Source of the DNA: Shimia sagamensis
GTDB lineage: Bacteria; Pseudomonadota; Alphaproteobacteria; Rhodobacterales; Rhodobacteraceae
DNA length: 64,000 nt
Direction of reading: 5' to 3'
Assembly (NCBI RefSeq): GCF_900182745.1
Contig: NZ_FXTY01000004.1
Coordinates: forward strand, 1 to 64,000
In this document: positions 26,616 through 34,536 of the stretch, piece by piece
Layout: every line of letters starts with the position of its first letter
Numbering within the stretch: position 1 is the first letter of the stretch
Made by a program: the position numbers and the translations under genes
Notes under the pieces: model-generated
Databases searched by the model: none
Seen by the model: the letters and a program-made list of their open reading frames with translations, nothing else
What the model was told of the DNA's origin: nothing

Positions 26616-27647
26616 TCAATGTGGGGCTGGCCCTAACGATTGGCGTATCCGAATTTCGGTCGCGAGCTCCAGGTTATGTCCAATCAAGTCTCCTTTAAGG
26701 ATTTGTATGAGCATATCAGCCGCGCATCGCCCCATTTCCCTGTGTGGCACATGGACCGTTGTTAACGGCGGTTCGGCGAGAGTGGCAATTTCGATGTCAT
26801 CGAAGCCTGTAACTGAGATGTCGTTCGGAACTTTCATCCCCATTTCTCTGGCAGCACGCAGAGCCCCAACTGCCAATACGTCATTTACGCACATTATTGC
26901 CGTGGTTTGAGGTGCGTTGGTCATCACTTGACGGAACGCAGTCTCACCAGTTTCAATGCCATAGGGTGTCTCGATCACGGTGAGATTTTTTGGATCCTGC
27001 CCAGCTTTGGCTTTTGCGTCCCGGATACCCTCAACTCGTTCCCTTGCGCGATCATTGGAGGCTGTCGGAGCTGAGATACAAGCAATGTTTTCGTGGCCTT
27101 GACCGATAACCTGTCGGGCGAGATCTGCCATTGCAGCGCGATTGTTGAAGCCTACTGCCGGCCGGGGCTCTTCCGGATTGAAAGACCATGCAATCAGTGT
27201 TGGCACTTTTTGTTTTGCGAGAAATTCATAGATTTCGGGGGTGCGGTCGTACCCAATCAGCAAAATCCCGTCCGCGCCACGGGCCACCAATGCGCGCACC
27301 TGCTGTTCCTCAAGCTCTGCATTATACGCTGACGACGCGACAAGAAGTGTTTTCCCGTGACGTCCTAGTTCTTCCTGAAAAGCCTGAAGTCCACGGGCGA
27401 AAACGGCGTTCTCCATCGTCGGGATAACGGCAGCAACGGTATTTGTTTGTCTCGCCGCGAGCGCCTGCGCACCAAAATTCGGCGCATATCCCAAATCTCT
27501 AACGGCTTTCATCACTCGTTTGCGCGTGTTTCCCCCCACGCGCTCCGGTGAGTTCAGGCAGCGAGACACCGTTGCGGTGGAGACGTTTGCGTAATTTGCC
27601 ACGTCCGCAAGAGTCGGGACTCCATTGTCTTTTGTATTGTTTGTCAT
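26616..27647 (-). CDS. LacI-family regulator of the sulfonate (DHPS) module
   Basis: This 343-residue protein has an N-terminal helix-turn-helix (about 12-60; TLADVANYANVSTATVSRCL), hinge helix and periplasmic-binding-like effector domain (VAAVIPTMENAVFARGLQAF through SVTGFDDIEIATLAEPPLTT). It is divergent from the operon that begins at 27817. The two 18-bp operators between them have the TGTAAGCGCTTACA-type consensus of this family. It probably represses the operon until DHPS or a metabolite binds. Confidence 0.87.
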   Translation of the reverse strand: MTNNTKDNGVPTLADVANYANVSTATVSRCLNSPERVGGNTRKRVMKAVRDLGYAPNFGAQALAARQTNTVAAVIPTMENAVFARGLQAFQEELGRHGKTLLVASSAYNAELEEQQVRALVARGADGILLIGYDRTPEIYEFLAKQKVPTLIAWSFNPEEPRPAVGFNNRAAMADLARQVIGQGHENIACISAPTASNDRARERVEGIRDAKAKAGQDPKNLTVIETPYGIETGETAFRQVMTNAPQTTAIMCVNDVLAVGALRAAREMGMKVPNDISVTGFDDIEIATLAEPPLTTVHVPHREMGRCAADMLIQILKGDLIGHNLELATEIRIRQSLGPAPH

Positions 27648-27733
27648 CGGTTTTCTTAGCGGTTCTGTGTCCAGCTAACTCATGTAGCAACCAGACAAAA
27701 GTCTGTATTCTAGAGAGAGCATATCACACTCAA

Positions 27734-27751
27734 AATGTAAGCGCTTGCATT
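27734..27751. promoter_or_regulatory. LacI operator O1, overlapping the -35 box
   Basis: AATGTAAGCGCTTGCATT is palindromic except for one base pair. Its right part contains TTGCAT (27745-27750), a candidate -35 hexamer. Its centre is 22 bp from that of O2, about two helical turns, so two dimers or one tetramer could bind on the same DNA face. Confidence 0.75.
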
Positions 27752-27755
27752 AAAA

Positions 27756-27773
27756 AATGTAAGCGCTTACATT
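27756..27773. promoter_or_regulatory. LacI operator O2, overlapping the -10 box
   Basis: AATGTAAGCGCTTACATT is a perfect 18-bp palindrome. Its right end includes TACATT (27768-27773), which lies 17 bp after the TTGCAT of O1 and makes a plausible sigma-70 promoter for the hps operon. Binding at O1 and O2 would cover both promoter hexamers. Confidence 0.78.
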
Positions 27774-27816
27774 CAGCTCGACTCGGTTAGGAGCGTGGAT
27801 AAGTGAGGGAGGTCAC

Positions 27817-28011
27817 ATGCCATACCTGATTGCAACAATACTTCTGATGGCGTTCGTCTTGAACGTTGTGATCGGAGCTGTTTGGAAGACGCCTCCGGTA
27901 AATGTTGTCTGGGAGATGCTGATCTTATTGGGGGCGGCGATAGCCTTTTCCATCGGGATCCTCCGCAGCGAGGCGAAAAGAAATTCAGAAGAAGAAAAGG
28001 CCTCAAAGTAG
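27817..28011 (+). CDS. Small two-helix membrane protein, first gene of the DHPS operon
   Basis: This 64-residue protein has hydrophobic helices at about 4-22 and 30-50 and a charged tail (RSEAKRNSEEEKASK). A GGGAGG ribosome site precedes ATG 27817. It is 43 bases downstream of the operators and 31 bases upstream of the TRAP binding-protein gene, so it should be co-induced with DHPS uptake. I recognise no family; it may be an accessory of the transporter. Confidence 0.65.
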   Translation: MPYLIATILLMAFVLNVVIGAVWKTPPVNVVWEMLILLGAAIAFSIGILRSEAKRNSEEEKASK

Positions 28012-28042
28012 GTCAGGCGACGTCCAATCGGGAGGAAAACGC

Positions 28043-29188
28043 ATGGACAATTCGAAACGGGAACTGAAATCGGCGGAGCGTCGAAACTTTCTTAAGCTTA
28101 CTGGGTCCGGAGCATTTACTGCTGCAATGGTTGCCGGCGCTACTGGAGTGTTGTGGTCCAGTGAGGCCTCTGCACAAATGGCAGCCGAAGAGCGTGATCG
28201 GGAAGCTGCAGCAGAATTCAAGATGACCCTTGCAACTGCATACGTCATGGGCGCATCCCGCAGCTATCCGATTATGCAGCTGGACTTGAAAGAAAACATC
28301 CAGAACATGACGAATGGTAAGGTTTATGTGAAACTGGCGCCTGGCGGACAGTTGGGCGCGGGCGGGGCATTGGCTCAAGCCGTGCAGGGCGGAACAATTC
28401 AATGCGCTCAACATTCCTTGGCAAACTTTGCGCCATTCGCCAGTGTCGTTGACCTGATCAACCTGCCGTACTTCTGTGGCTCTAATCAGCGATTTACGAA
28501 CCTAACGTCGTCAGAAACCTGGAAATCGGAAGTTGATCCAAAGATTGCGGCTTCTGGCTTCAAAGCGTTGATGTACATTGTGATTGACCCGCGTGTAGTA
28601 GCGGTCCGCCAAGGTGGAAGCGCCATCATTACACCAGGAGATATGTCCGGGGTTAAATTCCGCGTTCCCGGTTCGAAAATGCTGCAGCAGTACTACGGAA
28701 TGGTTGGCGCGAACCCGACGCCTGTAGCATGGGGTGAAACTCCTTCTGCAATCAGGCAAGGTGTTGCCGATGCACTCGATCCGTCGGTTGGTGCGCTTCA
28801 CGTGTTTGGCTTTGGCGAGATTCTTAGTCACGTGACCTTCACGCAAGCCGTTCCGGACAGCCAAGTTTATTCGGTCAATCTGGAATGGTTCAACAGCCTT
28901 CCCACGGATGTCAAAGAAGGTATCGAATTTGCCGGCGAAGTGACCCAACAACAGAACCTCTCCAAAGTGCCATCCGCACGGTCCTATGCGATGTCTCAAC
29001 TGGTCAAAAATGGTGTGGAGTTCCACTCACTCTCCGAGGACCAGCTGGCTGAATGGAAAGACGTTGGTGGATACCAGCGTAGCGAATGGGACAGCTTCAA
29101 AACGGAGCTTGCCGGCTCGATGGATACATTTTCCAGGCTCGAAGAGGCTGCAGGCACACGTGCCAAATACTACGTGCACGACGCCTAA
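28043..29188 (+). CDS. hpsK: TRAP transporter binding protein, DHPS uptake, Tat-exported
   Basis: This 381-residue DctP-family protein has the twin-arginine signal motif RRNFLKLTG at about residues 14-22, followed by a hydrophobic stretch and SSEASAQ, indicating export as a folded protein. Family text includes NGKVYVKLAPGGQLGAGGAL, GVKFRVPGSKMLQQYY and AWGETPSAIRQGVADAL. It captures 2,3-dihydroxypropane-1-sulfonate, inferred from the hpsNOP and suyAB genes that follow. GGGAGGAAAA precedes ATG 28043. A perfect hairpin lies just after its stop. Confidence 0.8.
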   Translation: MDNSKRELKSAERRNFLKLTGSGAFTAAMVAGATGVLWSSEASAQMAAEERDREAAAEFKMTLATAYVMGASRSYPIMQLDLKENIQNMTNGKVYVKLAPGGQLGAGGALAQAVQGGTIQCAQHSLANFAPFASVVDLINLPYFCGSNQRFTNLTSSETWKSEVDPKIAASGFKALMYIVIDPRVVAVRQGGSAIITPGDMSGVKFRVPGSKMLQQYYGMVGANPTPVAWGETPSAIRQGVADALDPSVGALHVFGFGEILSHVTFTQAVPDSQVYSVNLEWFNSLPTDVKEGIEFAGEVTQQQNLSKVPSARSYAMSQLVKNGVEFHSLSEDQLAEWKDVGGYQRSEWDSFKTELAGSMDTFSRLEEAAGTRAKYYVHDA

Positions 29189-29195
29189 CTTTTGC

Positions 29196-29223
29196 TTGGC
29201 CGGCGGCGAGTGTCGCCGGCCAA
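29196..29223 (+). promoter_or_regulatory. Intercistronic hairpin between hpsK and hpsL
   Basis: Arms TTGGCCGGCG (29196-29205) and CGCCGGCCAA (29214-29223) pair perfectly around an eight-base loop, seven bases after the hpsK stop. It is followed by mixed sequence without a long T-run. This is the third binding-protein gene in the window with such a hairpin directly downstream. Confidence 0.72.
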
Positions 29224-29287
29224 TGTCTTTTCGTCCAAATCGAAACCGCGAGAACTTGTCGCTTTGAGCGACATAGGTGAGGAAGTT

Positions 29288-29803
29288 ATGTCTAAGCTCT
29301 TTCGAGCAATCGATAAAAACGCTGAGCGATGGCTGCTACTAGTCTTTTACGTCATGCTTGTAGGCACTATGTTTATTGAAGTGGTTCGCCGTGAAGTGTT
29401 CGCCTATTCATCCATTTGGGGCGAAGAAATCGTCCGATATGCCTTTATCTATCTCGCTTGGATTGGTGCGGCCGCAGCAGTGAAAGAGCGCGGGCACATT
29501 CGCATCGATGTCCTAATGCATTACGTGCCGCGGCGGGTCAAAACGCTCCTGTATATCTTTGGCGATCTTGTAATGTTCATTGTAGCGATTTTTGCACTCT
29601 ACTGGTCGTGGGAAACTGTTCACGTTTCCTGGACTTTTGGATCCGTCACACACGGATTGCGGATCAGCCAGGTCTTTTTCCTCTTTGCAGTGCCGTTTGG
29701 TTTTGCATTGGTCATCTCTCGACTGGTGCAATCCTTCCTCCGTGATCTCGCCGACCTTCGAGCGGGCCGTCCCGTCTACGAGGGCGACAAGCTGTTTGAT
29801 TAA
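29288..29803 (+). CDS. hpsL: TRAP transporter small permease, DHPS uptake
   Basis: This 171-residue DctQ-type membrane protein has four helices, with VVRREVFAYSSIWGEEIVRY and AAVKERGHIRIDVLMHYVPR as family landmarks. ATG 29288 (MSKLFRAIDKN) was chosen because of the GTGAGGAAG ribosome site; an upstream in-frame start would run through the intercistronic hairpin. It partners the large permease 15 bases downstream. Confidence 0.8.
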   Translation: MSKLFRAIDKNAERWLLLVFYVMLVGTMFIEVVRREVFAYSSIWGEEIVRYAFIYLAWIGAAAAVKERGHIRIDVLMHYVPRRVKTLLYIFGDLVMFIVAIFALYWSWETVHVSWTFGSVTHGLRISQVFFLFAVPFGFALVISRLVQSFLRDLADLRAGRPVYEGDKLFD

Positions 29804-29818
29804 GAGAGGTCTCACACC

Positions 29819-31150
29819 ATGATGTGGCAACAAATGGGTGCCCAAGCCCTCGAGTTGGGATGGGACTTTTACGCTTCAGTTATTCTGTTTGTGGTACTTA
29901 TTGCGCTTGCCGTGCCCGTTTGGGCAGCCATAGGCGCAGCAACGATCACAATGTTGATGGTGTCTGGCGCCCTACCTCTAAGTCTTTTGGGTGAAAAGCT
30001 TTTTTCAGGTATTGACGCCTTTGCACTTACTGCTGTTCCCCTTTTCATTCTGACCGGTGACGTGCTTGTCAGAACGGGCCTGAGCAGAAAATTCTTAGAC
30101 GTGGCCGAAGCGCTAACCTGTTGGGCAAAAGGCGGGTTTGGATCAGCCACTGTTCTCGTGTGTGGCATGTTCTCAGCGATCTCTGGATCGGATGCGGCAG
30201 GTGCGGCCGCTGTTGGGCGGATGACCATCGACCGGCTGGTGGAGAGCGGTTATCCGCGCCCCTACGCGTGCGCTCTGGTAGCCGCCGGGGCCTGTACTGG
30301 CATCCTAATTCCTCCATCGATTGCCTACATAATCATCGGACTTGTGCTTGGCATAGCTGTGTCGACTCTTTTCCTGGCCGCACTGATCCCAGGGATACTG
30401 ATCCTGACCGCGATCCTCGTGACAAACATTGTGATGAACCGCCTCAACCTTTGGGAAGGCGGCGGGGTGATGACCGCAGCGGAGTGGCGCGCCAACCTTT
30501 GGAAAACCGTAAAATCGGGATGGTACGCCTTTTTGGTTCCAGGCATCATTTTTTACGGCATTTTTTCGGGACGATTGACACCAACAGAAGCTGGCGCGGT
30601 TGCCGTAGTAGTGACTATCGCCATGGGGTTCCTCCTTGGAACGCTTAGGCTCAGTGATTTCCCAGCAATGCTGGTTAGCTCTGCCAAGGTGAATGGTGTC
30701 ATTCTGCCAATCATTGCCTTTTCGATCCCGCTCGCAGAGGCGCTTGCAATCATTGGTGTTCCTCAGGGGTTTGTGGGCGCTCTCACCTCGATGACGTCAA
30801 ATGATTACATGCTGATCGCGATTATGGTTCTGATCCTTGTTGCTGCGGGCTGCGTCATGGAAACAACGCCCAATATCGTGATCTTGGCACCGATCCTCTA
30901 CCCGTTGGCGCAAGAGATCGAGATGAACCAGATCCAGTTCTGTATCATGATGATTACGGCGCTCGGCGTAGGCTTCATTACACCGCCACTGGGGCTGAAC
31001 CTGTTCGTGGTGTCAGGGATCACCGGCGAATCCATTCTCAAGATTGCGTACTACGCCATCCCCTTCGTTTTCTTCATGCTGATCGTGACGCTGATGATCG
31101 CCTACATTCCGGCGTTCTCCACGTCACTTTTGCCTGATGCCTACCGATAA
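29819..31150 (+). CDS. hpsM: TRAP transporter large permease, DHPS uptake
   Basis: This 443-residue DctM-family permease has about 12-13 transmembrane segments. Landmarks are PLFILTGDVLVRTGLSRKFL, the AISGSDAAGAAAVG motif and GILIPPSIAYIIIG. It imports DHPS together with Na+. The DHPS assignment rests on the operon (hpsN-hpsO-hpsP-suyAB directly downstream). It ends 37 bases before hpsN. Confidence 0.82.
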   Translation: MMWQQMGAQALELGWDFYASVILFVVLIALAVPVWAAIGAATITMLMVSGALPLSLLGEKLFSGIDAFALTAVPLFILTGDVLVRTGLSRKFLDVAEALTCWAKGGFGSATVLVCGMFSAISGSDAAGAAAVGRMTIDRLVESGYPRPYACALVAAGACTGILIPPSIAYIIIGLVLGIAVSTLFLAALIPGILILTAILVTNIVMNRLNLWEGGGVMTAAEWRANLWKTVKSGWYAFLVPGIIFYGIFSGRLTPTEAGAVAVVVTIAMGFLLGTLRLSDFPAMLVSSAKVNGVILPIIAFSIPLAEALAIIGVPQGFVGALTSMTSNDYMLIAIMVLILVAAGCVMETTPNIVILAPILYPLAQEIEMNQIQFCIMMITALGVGFITPPLGLNLFVVSGITGESILKIAYYAIPFVFFMLIVTLMIAYIPAFSTSLLPDAYR

Positions 31151-31187
31151 GCCGCCAAAAGACGCGGTAAAAAAAAGGACACGTTAC

Positions 31188-32495
31188 ATGACTCGTGAAT
31201 ATCTAAAGAAAGCGACACTGACCGCACGAAGCGGTGCGTCGGACGTCAACGATATCGTTCAGGGGATCCTGGCCGACATTGAAGAAGGAGGCGATGCAAA
31301 GGCACTGGAGTACGCGTCCAAGTTTGACAAATATGAAGGCAGTGTCCTGCTCAGTGATGAGGAAATCCAAGCGGCCATTGCTGCTGTTCCAGAAAAACTG
31401 AAGCGTGATATCGAATTCAGTCACGGAAACGTAAAACGCTTTGCTGAAGCCCAAAAGGCATCAATGACCGACATTGCGGTTGAGGTTGTGCCGGGGATGA
31501 CTGCGGGCCAAAAGATGATCCCAGTTGAAGCAGCTGGTTGCTACGTGCCGGGTGGACGCTACAGCCACATCGCCAGTGCAATTATGACTGTTACCACAGC
31601 CAAAGTCGCGGGTTGCAAACACATTGTAGCGTGCTCACCTCCACGTCCGGAAGTCGGTATTGCACCGGCCATTGTGTATGCGGCGCATATCTGCGGCGCG
31701 GACAAAATCATGGCCATGGGGGGCGTGCAAGGTGTCGCCGCGATGACATTCGGACTTTTTGGCCTGCCCAAAGCCAACATACTGGTAGGCCCGGGAAATC
31801 AGTTTGTAGCGGAGGCTAAGCGTATCCTGTTCGGGCGTGTGGGCATCGATATGATAGCTGGTCCCACAGATAGCCTTATCCTGGCAGATGAGTCCGCAGA
31901 TCCGATGGTGGTCGCAACTGACCTCGTCGGACAAGCGGAACACGGATACAATTCTCCCGTTTGGTTGGTGACAGACAATCGATCCTTGGCCGAAGAGGTG
32001 ATGCGCTTGGTACCGGTCCTGATCGAGGACCTACCGGAAGTGAACCGTGAAAACGCAACCGCAGCTTGGCGAGACTATGCCGAGGTTATCCTGTGCGCTG
32101 ATCGTGATGAGATGGCGGCAACGTCAGATGATTACGCACCTGAACACCTGACAGTAATGGCCAACGATCTTGATTGGTGGCTGGATCGCCTAACTTGTTA
32201 CGGGTCCCTCTTCCTTGGGGAAGAAACGACGGTGGCCTTTGGTGACAAAGCCTCAGGAACCAATCACGTGCTGCCCACCAGCCGTGCGGCAACGTACACA
32301 GGCGGCCTGAGTGTCCATAAATACATGAAGATCGTGACTTGGCAGCGGTCTACCGCTGACGCAATGAAGCCCATTGCAGAAGCAACCGCGCGGATCTCTC
32401 GTCTTGAGGGCATGGAGGCCCATGCGCGGACCGCCGACATTCGGTTAGCGAAGTTCTTCCCAAGTGAAAATTTTGATCTGACGGCGGAAGATTGA
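31188..32495 (+). CDS. hpsN: (R)-DHPS 1-dehydrogenase (sulfopropanediol 3-dehydrogenase), HisD family
   Basis: This 435-residue histidinol-dehydrogenase homologue oxidises the primary alcohol of (R)-DHPS through the aldehyde to sulfolactate with NAD+. Metal-site text of HisD is retained: GQAEHG (Gln and His), DKASGTNHVLPTS (Asp) and the C-terminal EAHAR (His), as is the YAPEHL base. ATG 31188 has AAAAAAGGAC upstream; an in-frame ATG at 31137 would add 17 unusual residues. It is not hisD: no histidine genes are near, and it sits between a TRAP transporter and sulfonate enzymes. Confidence 0.85.
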   Translation: MTREYLKKATLTARSGASDVNDIVQGILADIEEGGDAKALEYASKFDKYEGSVLLSDEEIQAAIAAVPEKLKRDIEFSHGNVKRFAEAQKASMTDIAVEVVPGMTAGQKMIPVEAAGCYVPGGRYSHIASAIMTVTTAKVAGCKHIVACSPPRPEVGIAPAIVYAAHICGADKIMAMGGVQGVAAMTFGLFGLPKANILVGPGNQFVAEAKRILFGRVGIDMIAGPTDSLILADESADPMVVATDLVGQAEHGYNSPVWLVTDNRSLAEEVMRLVPVLIEDLPEVNRENATAAWRDYAEVILCADRDEMAATSDDYAPEHLTVMANDLDWWLDRLTCYGSLFLGEETTVAFGDKASGTNHVLPTSRAATYTGGLSVHKYMKIVTWQRSTADAMKPIAEATARISRLEGMEAHARTADIRLAKFFPSENFDLTAED

Positions 32496-33241
32496 TCCGA
32501 ACCGTGACGTATCAACCTGATCTCAATGGACGTGTCGCGCTTGTAACCGGAGCCAGCTCTGGTCTTGGTCGCCGGGCGGCTGAAGTCCTTTCCCAATCTG
32601 GCGCGCGCGTTGTCGGGGTGGCTCGACGCGCAGACGCGTTGGAAGAAATGAAACAGATTCACGCCCTGCCATGGGATCTTTCGGACCGAGACGGGTTGGG
32701 CGAGTTGGCCAAAGCGGCATCGGACCCGTTTGGCCCTCCGGATATCTTGGTGCACGCTGCCGGGATTAACACTCGGGAGGTGGCAGATGATGTGACGCCC
32801 GAGGGCTGGGACATCACAATTGAGCTCAACTTGGCTGTGCCATTTTTTCTGTCTCAGCACCTCGTGCCGAACATGAAGACAAAAGGCTGGGGGCGCATCG
32901 TCAACTTTGCGTCTTTGCAGTCGAGCCGCGCCTTTCCAGGCGGACTAAGTTACGGAGCCTCCAAGGGGGGCGTGGCACAGCTTACCAGGGCAATGGCGGA
33001 GGCTTGGTCCGCGAGCGGTATTTGCGTGAATGCCATCGGTCCTGGTTTCTTTCGAACAGAACTCACTGCGGCAGTATTTGACGACCCTGAACGCGCAGCT
33101 CGCAACGCGGCGCAAACCTGTGTTGGGCGAAACGGCGAGCCTGAGGACATCGATGGTCCATTGATGTTCTTTTGCTCCGATGCCTGCGCCTACGTGACCG
33201 GACAGGTTCTGATGGTCGACGGGGGGTTCACAGCAAAATGA
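32492..33241 (+). CDS. hpsO: DHPS 2-dehydrogenase, short-chain dehydrogenase family
   Basis: This is an SDR of about 245-249 residues with TGASSGLG, HAAG in place of NNAG, SLQSS for the serine and YGASKGG for Tyr/Lys. In the characterised hps pathway, HpsO and HpsP interconvert DHPS enantiomers through the 2-keto compound so that all substrate reaches HpsN. The start is uncertain: TTG 32492 overlaps the hpsN stop (TTGA) and GTG 32504 is the alternative. It overlaps hpsP by four bases. Confidence 0.78.
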   Translation: MIRTVTYQPDLNGRVALVTGASSGLGRRAAEVLSQSGARVVGVARRADALEEMKQIHALPWDLSDRDGLGELAKAASDPFGPPDILVHAAGINTREVADDVTPEGWDITIELNLAVPFFLSQHLVPNMKTKGWGRIVNFASLQSSRAFPGGLSYGASKGGVAQLTRAMAEAWSASGICVNAIGPGFFRTELTAAVFDDPERAARNAAQTCVGRNGEPEDIDGPLMFFCSDACAYVTGQVLMVDGGFTAK

Positions 33242-34200
33242 AAGCGCTTGTTTATACCGGCGTTGAGACACTCGAGTATCGAGCTGTTTCTGATCCGGTC
33301 GCGAACCAAGGCGAAACACTGGTGCGTATCGACAGTGTCGGGATTTGTGGCTCAGACATGCACGCCTACTTGGGGCATGATGAGCGGCGGCCTGCGCCGT
33401 TGACACTCGGGCATGAAGGGGCTGGTGTAACTTCGGACGGGCAACGAGTGACGATCAACCCGCTGGTGACAGATCCCACCAGTGCCGCAAGCCGGTCGGG
33501 GCGAGAAAACCTCTGTCCTTCGAGGCAGATTATTTCCATGCCTCCGCGCGAAGGAGCCTTTGCCGAATGGGTTGCCATTCCAGAGGGCAACTTGGTTGCG
33601 GTGCCTCACCACATCACTTTCGAACAGGCTGCTCTTGCGGAACCGATTGCTGTCAGTTGGCACGCCGTCCGGTTGGGACTTGCCGCTATGCATCCAGCAG
33701 ATCAACGGCGTGCGCATGTGCTTGGCGGGGGAGCCATCGGAGTTGCGGCAGCGCTGGCTTTAAAAGCCATGGGCGTGAATGAGGTTACGATGTCAGAACC
33801 CAATGTCGCCCGTGCAGAATACTTGCGAAAGGTCTGTGGCATCAATGTAGTTGCAGAGCCAGAAAAAAATGTCCCGTTAGTGATAGATGCTGTGGGGATT
33901 GCATCCACAAGAGCTGCGGCCTGTGCTGTTGTCAGTCCCGGAGGGGTGATCCTTCACATCGGCCTTGGCAGTTCCGAAGGAGGGCTGGATATCCGGCGCA
34001 TCACGCTTCAGGAAATCACCCTTATTGGCACGTATACCTACACGGCTCAGGACTTTCGCGACACCTGTGCGGCGATGTTTGAGGGGCGCCTCGGCGCGCT
34101 CGACTGGTTTGAAACCCGCGCGCTTGCCGATGGAGCCGCGGCTTTTACTGACCTTCGCGCAGGCACAACACACGCCCCCAAAATCATTCTTAAACCATGA
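33238..34200 (+). CDS. hpsP: DHPS 2-dehydrogenase, zinc alcohol dehydrogenase family, structural zinc site lost
   Basis: This 320-residue medium-chain dehydrogenase has the catalytic zinc ligands Cys37 (GICGSD) and His59/Glu60 (GHEGAG), a nucleotide-binding core (VLGGGAIGVAAALALKAMG) and a conserved ENLCPSRQIISMP loop. The four-Cys structural zinc lobe should occupy 79, 82, 85 and 93; here it reads Asp79, Ser82, Ser85 and Cys93, so the site is gone. In the pathway it complements HpsO. It starts in an ATGA overlap with hpsO and ends 17 bases before suyA. Confidence 0.8.
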   Translation: MKALVYTGVETLEYRAVSDPVANQGETLVRIDSVGICGSDMHAYLGHDERRPAPLTLGHEGAGVTSDGQRVTINPLVTDPTSAASRSGRENLCPSRQIISMPPREGAFAEWVAIPEGNLVAVPHHITFEQAALAEPIAVSWHAVRLGLAAMHPADQRRAHVLGGGAIGVAAALALKAMGVNEVTMSEPNVARAEYLRKVCGINVVAEPEKNVPLVIDAVGIASTRAAACAVVSPGGVILHIGLGSSEGGLDIRRITLQEITLIGTYTYTAQDFRDTCAAMFEGRLGALDWFETRALADGAAAFTDLRAGTTHAPKIILKP

Positions 34201-34217
34201 CGAAATCGGAGAACTAA

Positions 34218-34523
34218 ATGTCAAACCCAGCACCCAATGAAATACCGCACCTACTGGTGCATGAGGAGGCCGACAACGTTGGCGTTGTGGTGGTCGAAGG
34301 GCTGACCGCGGGCACGGACATGCTTTGCTGCATCACACATGACAATTCCACATTCCGGCTCACGGCAGGGGACGACGTGCCGATTGGGCACAAGATCGCG
34401 TTGACTGACCTGAAAGACGGAGGCACCGCAATCAAGTACGGAGAAGATATTGGTAAGATCATCGCCGACATCCCCCGAGGTGCGCACGTCCACACTCACA
34501 ATTGCAAAACCAAACGCTGGTAA
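34218..34523 (+). CDS. suyA: (R)-sulfolactate sulfo-lyase, small subunit
   Basis: This 101-residue SAF-domain protein is related to the N-terminal domain of altronate dehydratase. The conserved motif [10 protein letters not shown] lies near the C-terminus, preceded by [14 protein letters not shown]. With SuyB it cleaves (R)-sulfolactate to pyruvate and sulfite. Next to the large subunit (13-base gap) and hpsNOP the assignment is strong. It offers a direct comparison with the broken UxaA SAF domain at 9.8 kb. Confidence 0.88.
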   Translation: MSNPAPNEIPHLLVHEEADNVGVVVVEGLTAGTDMLCCITHDNSTFRLTAGDDVPIGHKIALTDLKDGGTAIKYGEDIGKIIADIPRGAHVHTHNCKTKRW

Positions 34524-34536
34524 GGAGCCTGACACC

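Noticed and set aside
34450-34536. Upstream extension of SuyB overlapping suyA
   Set aside because: It would run inside suyA; ATG 34537 has a clear ribosome site and the family N-terminus.
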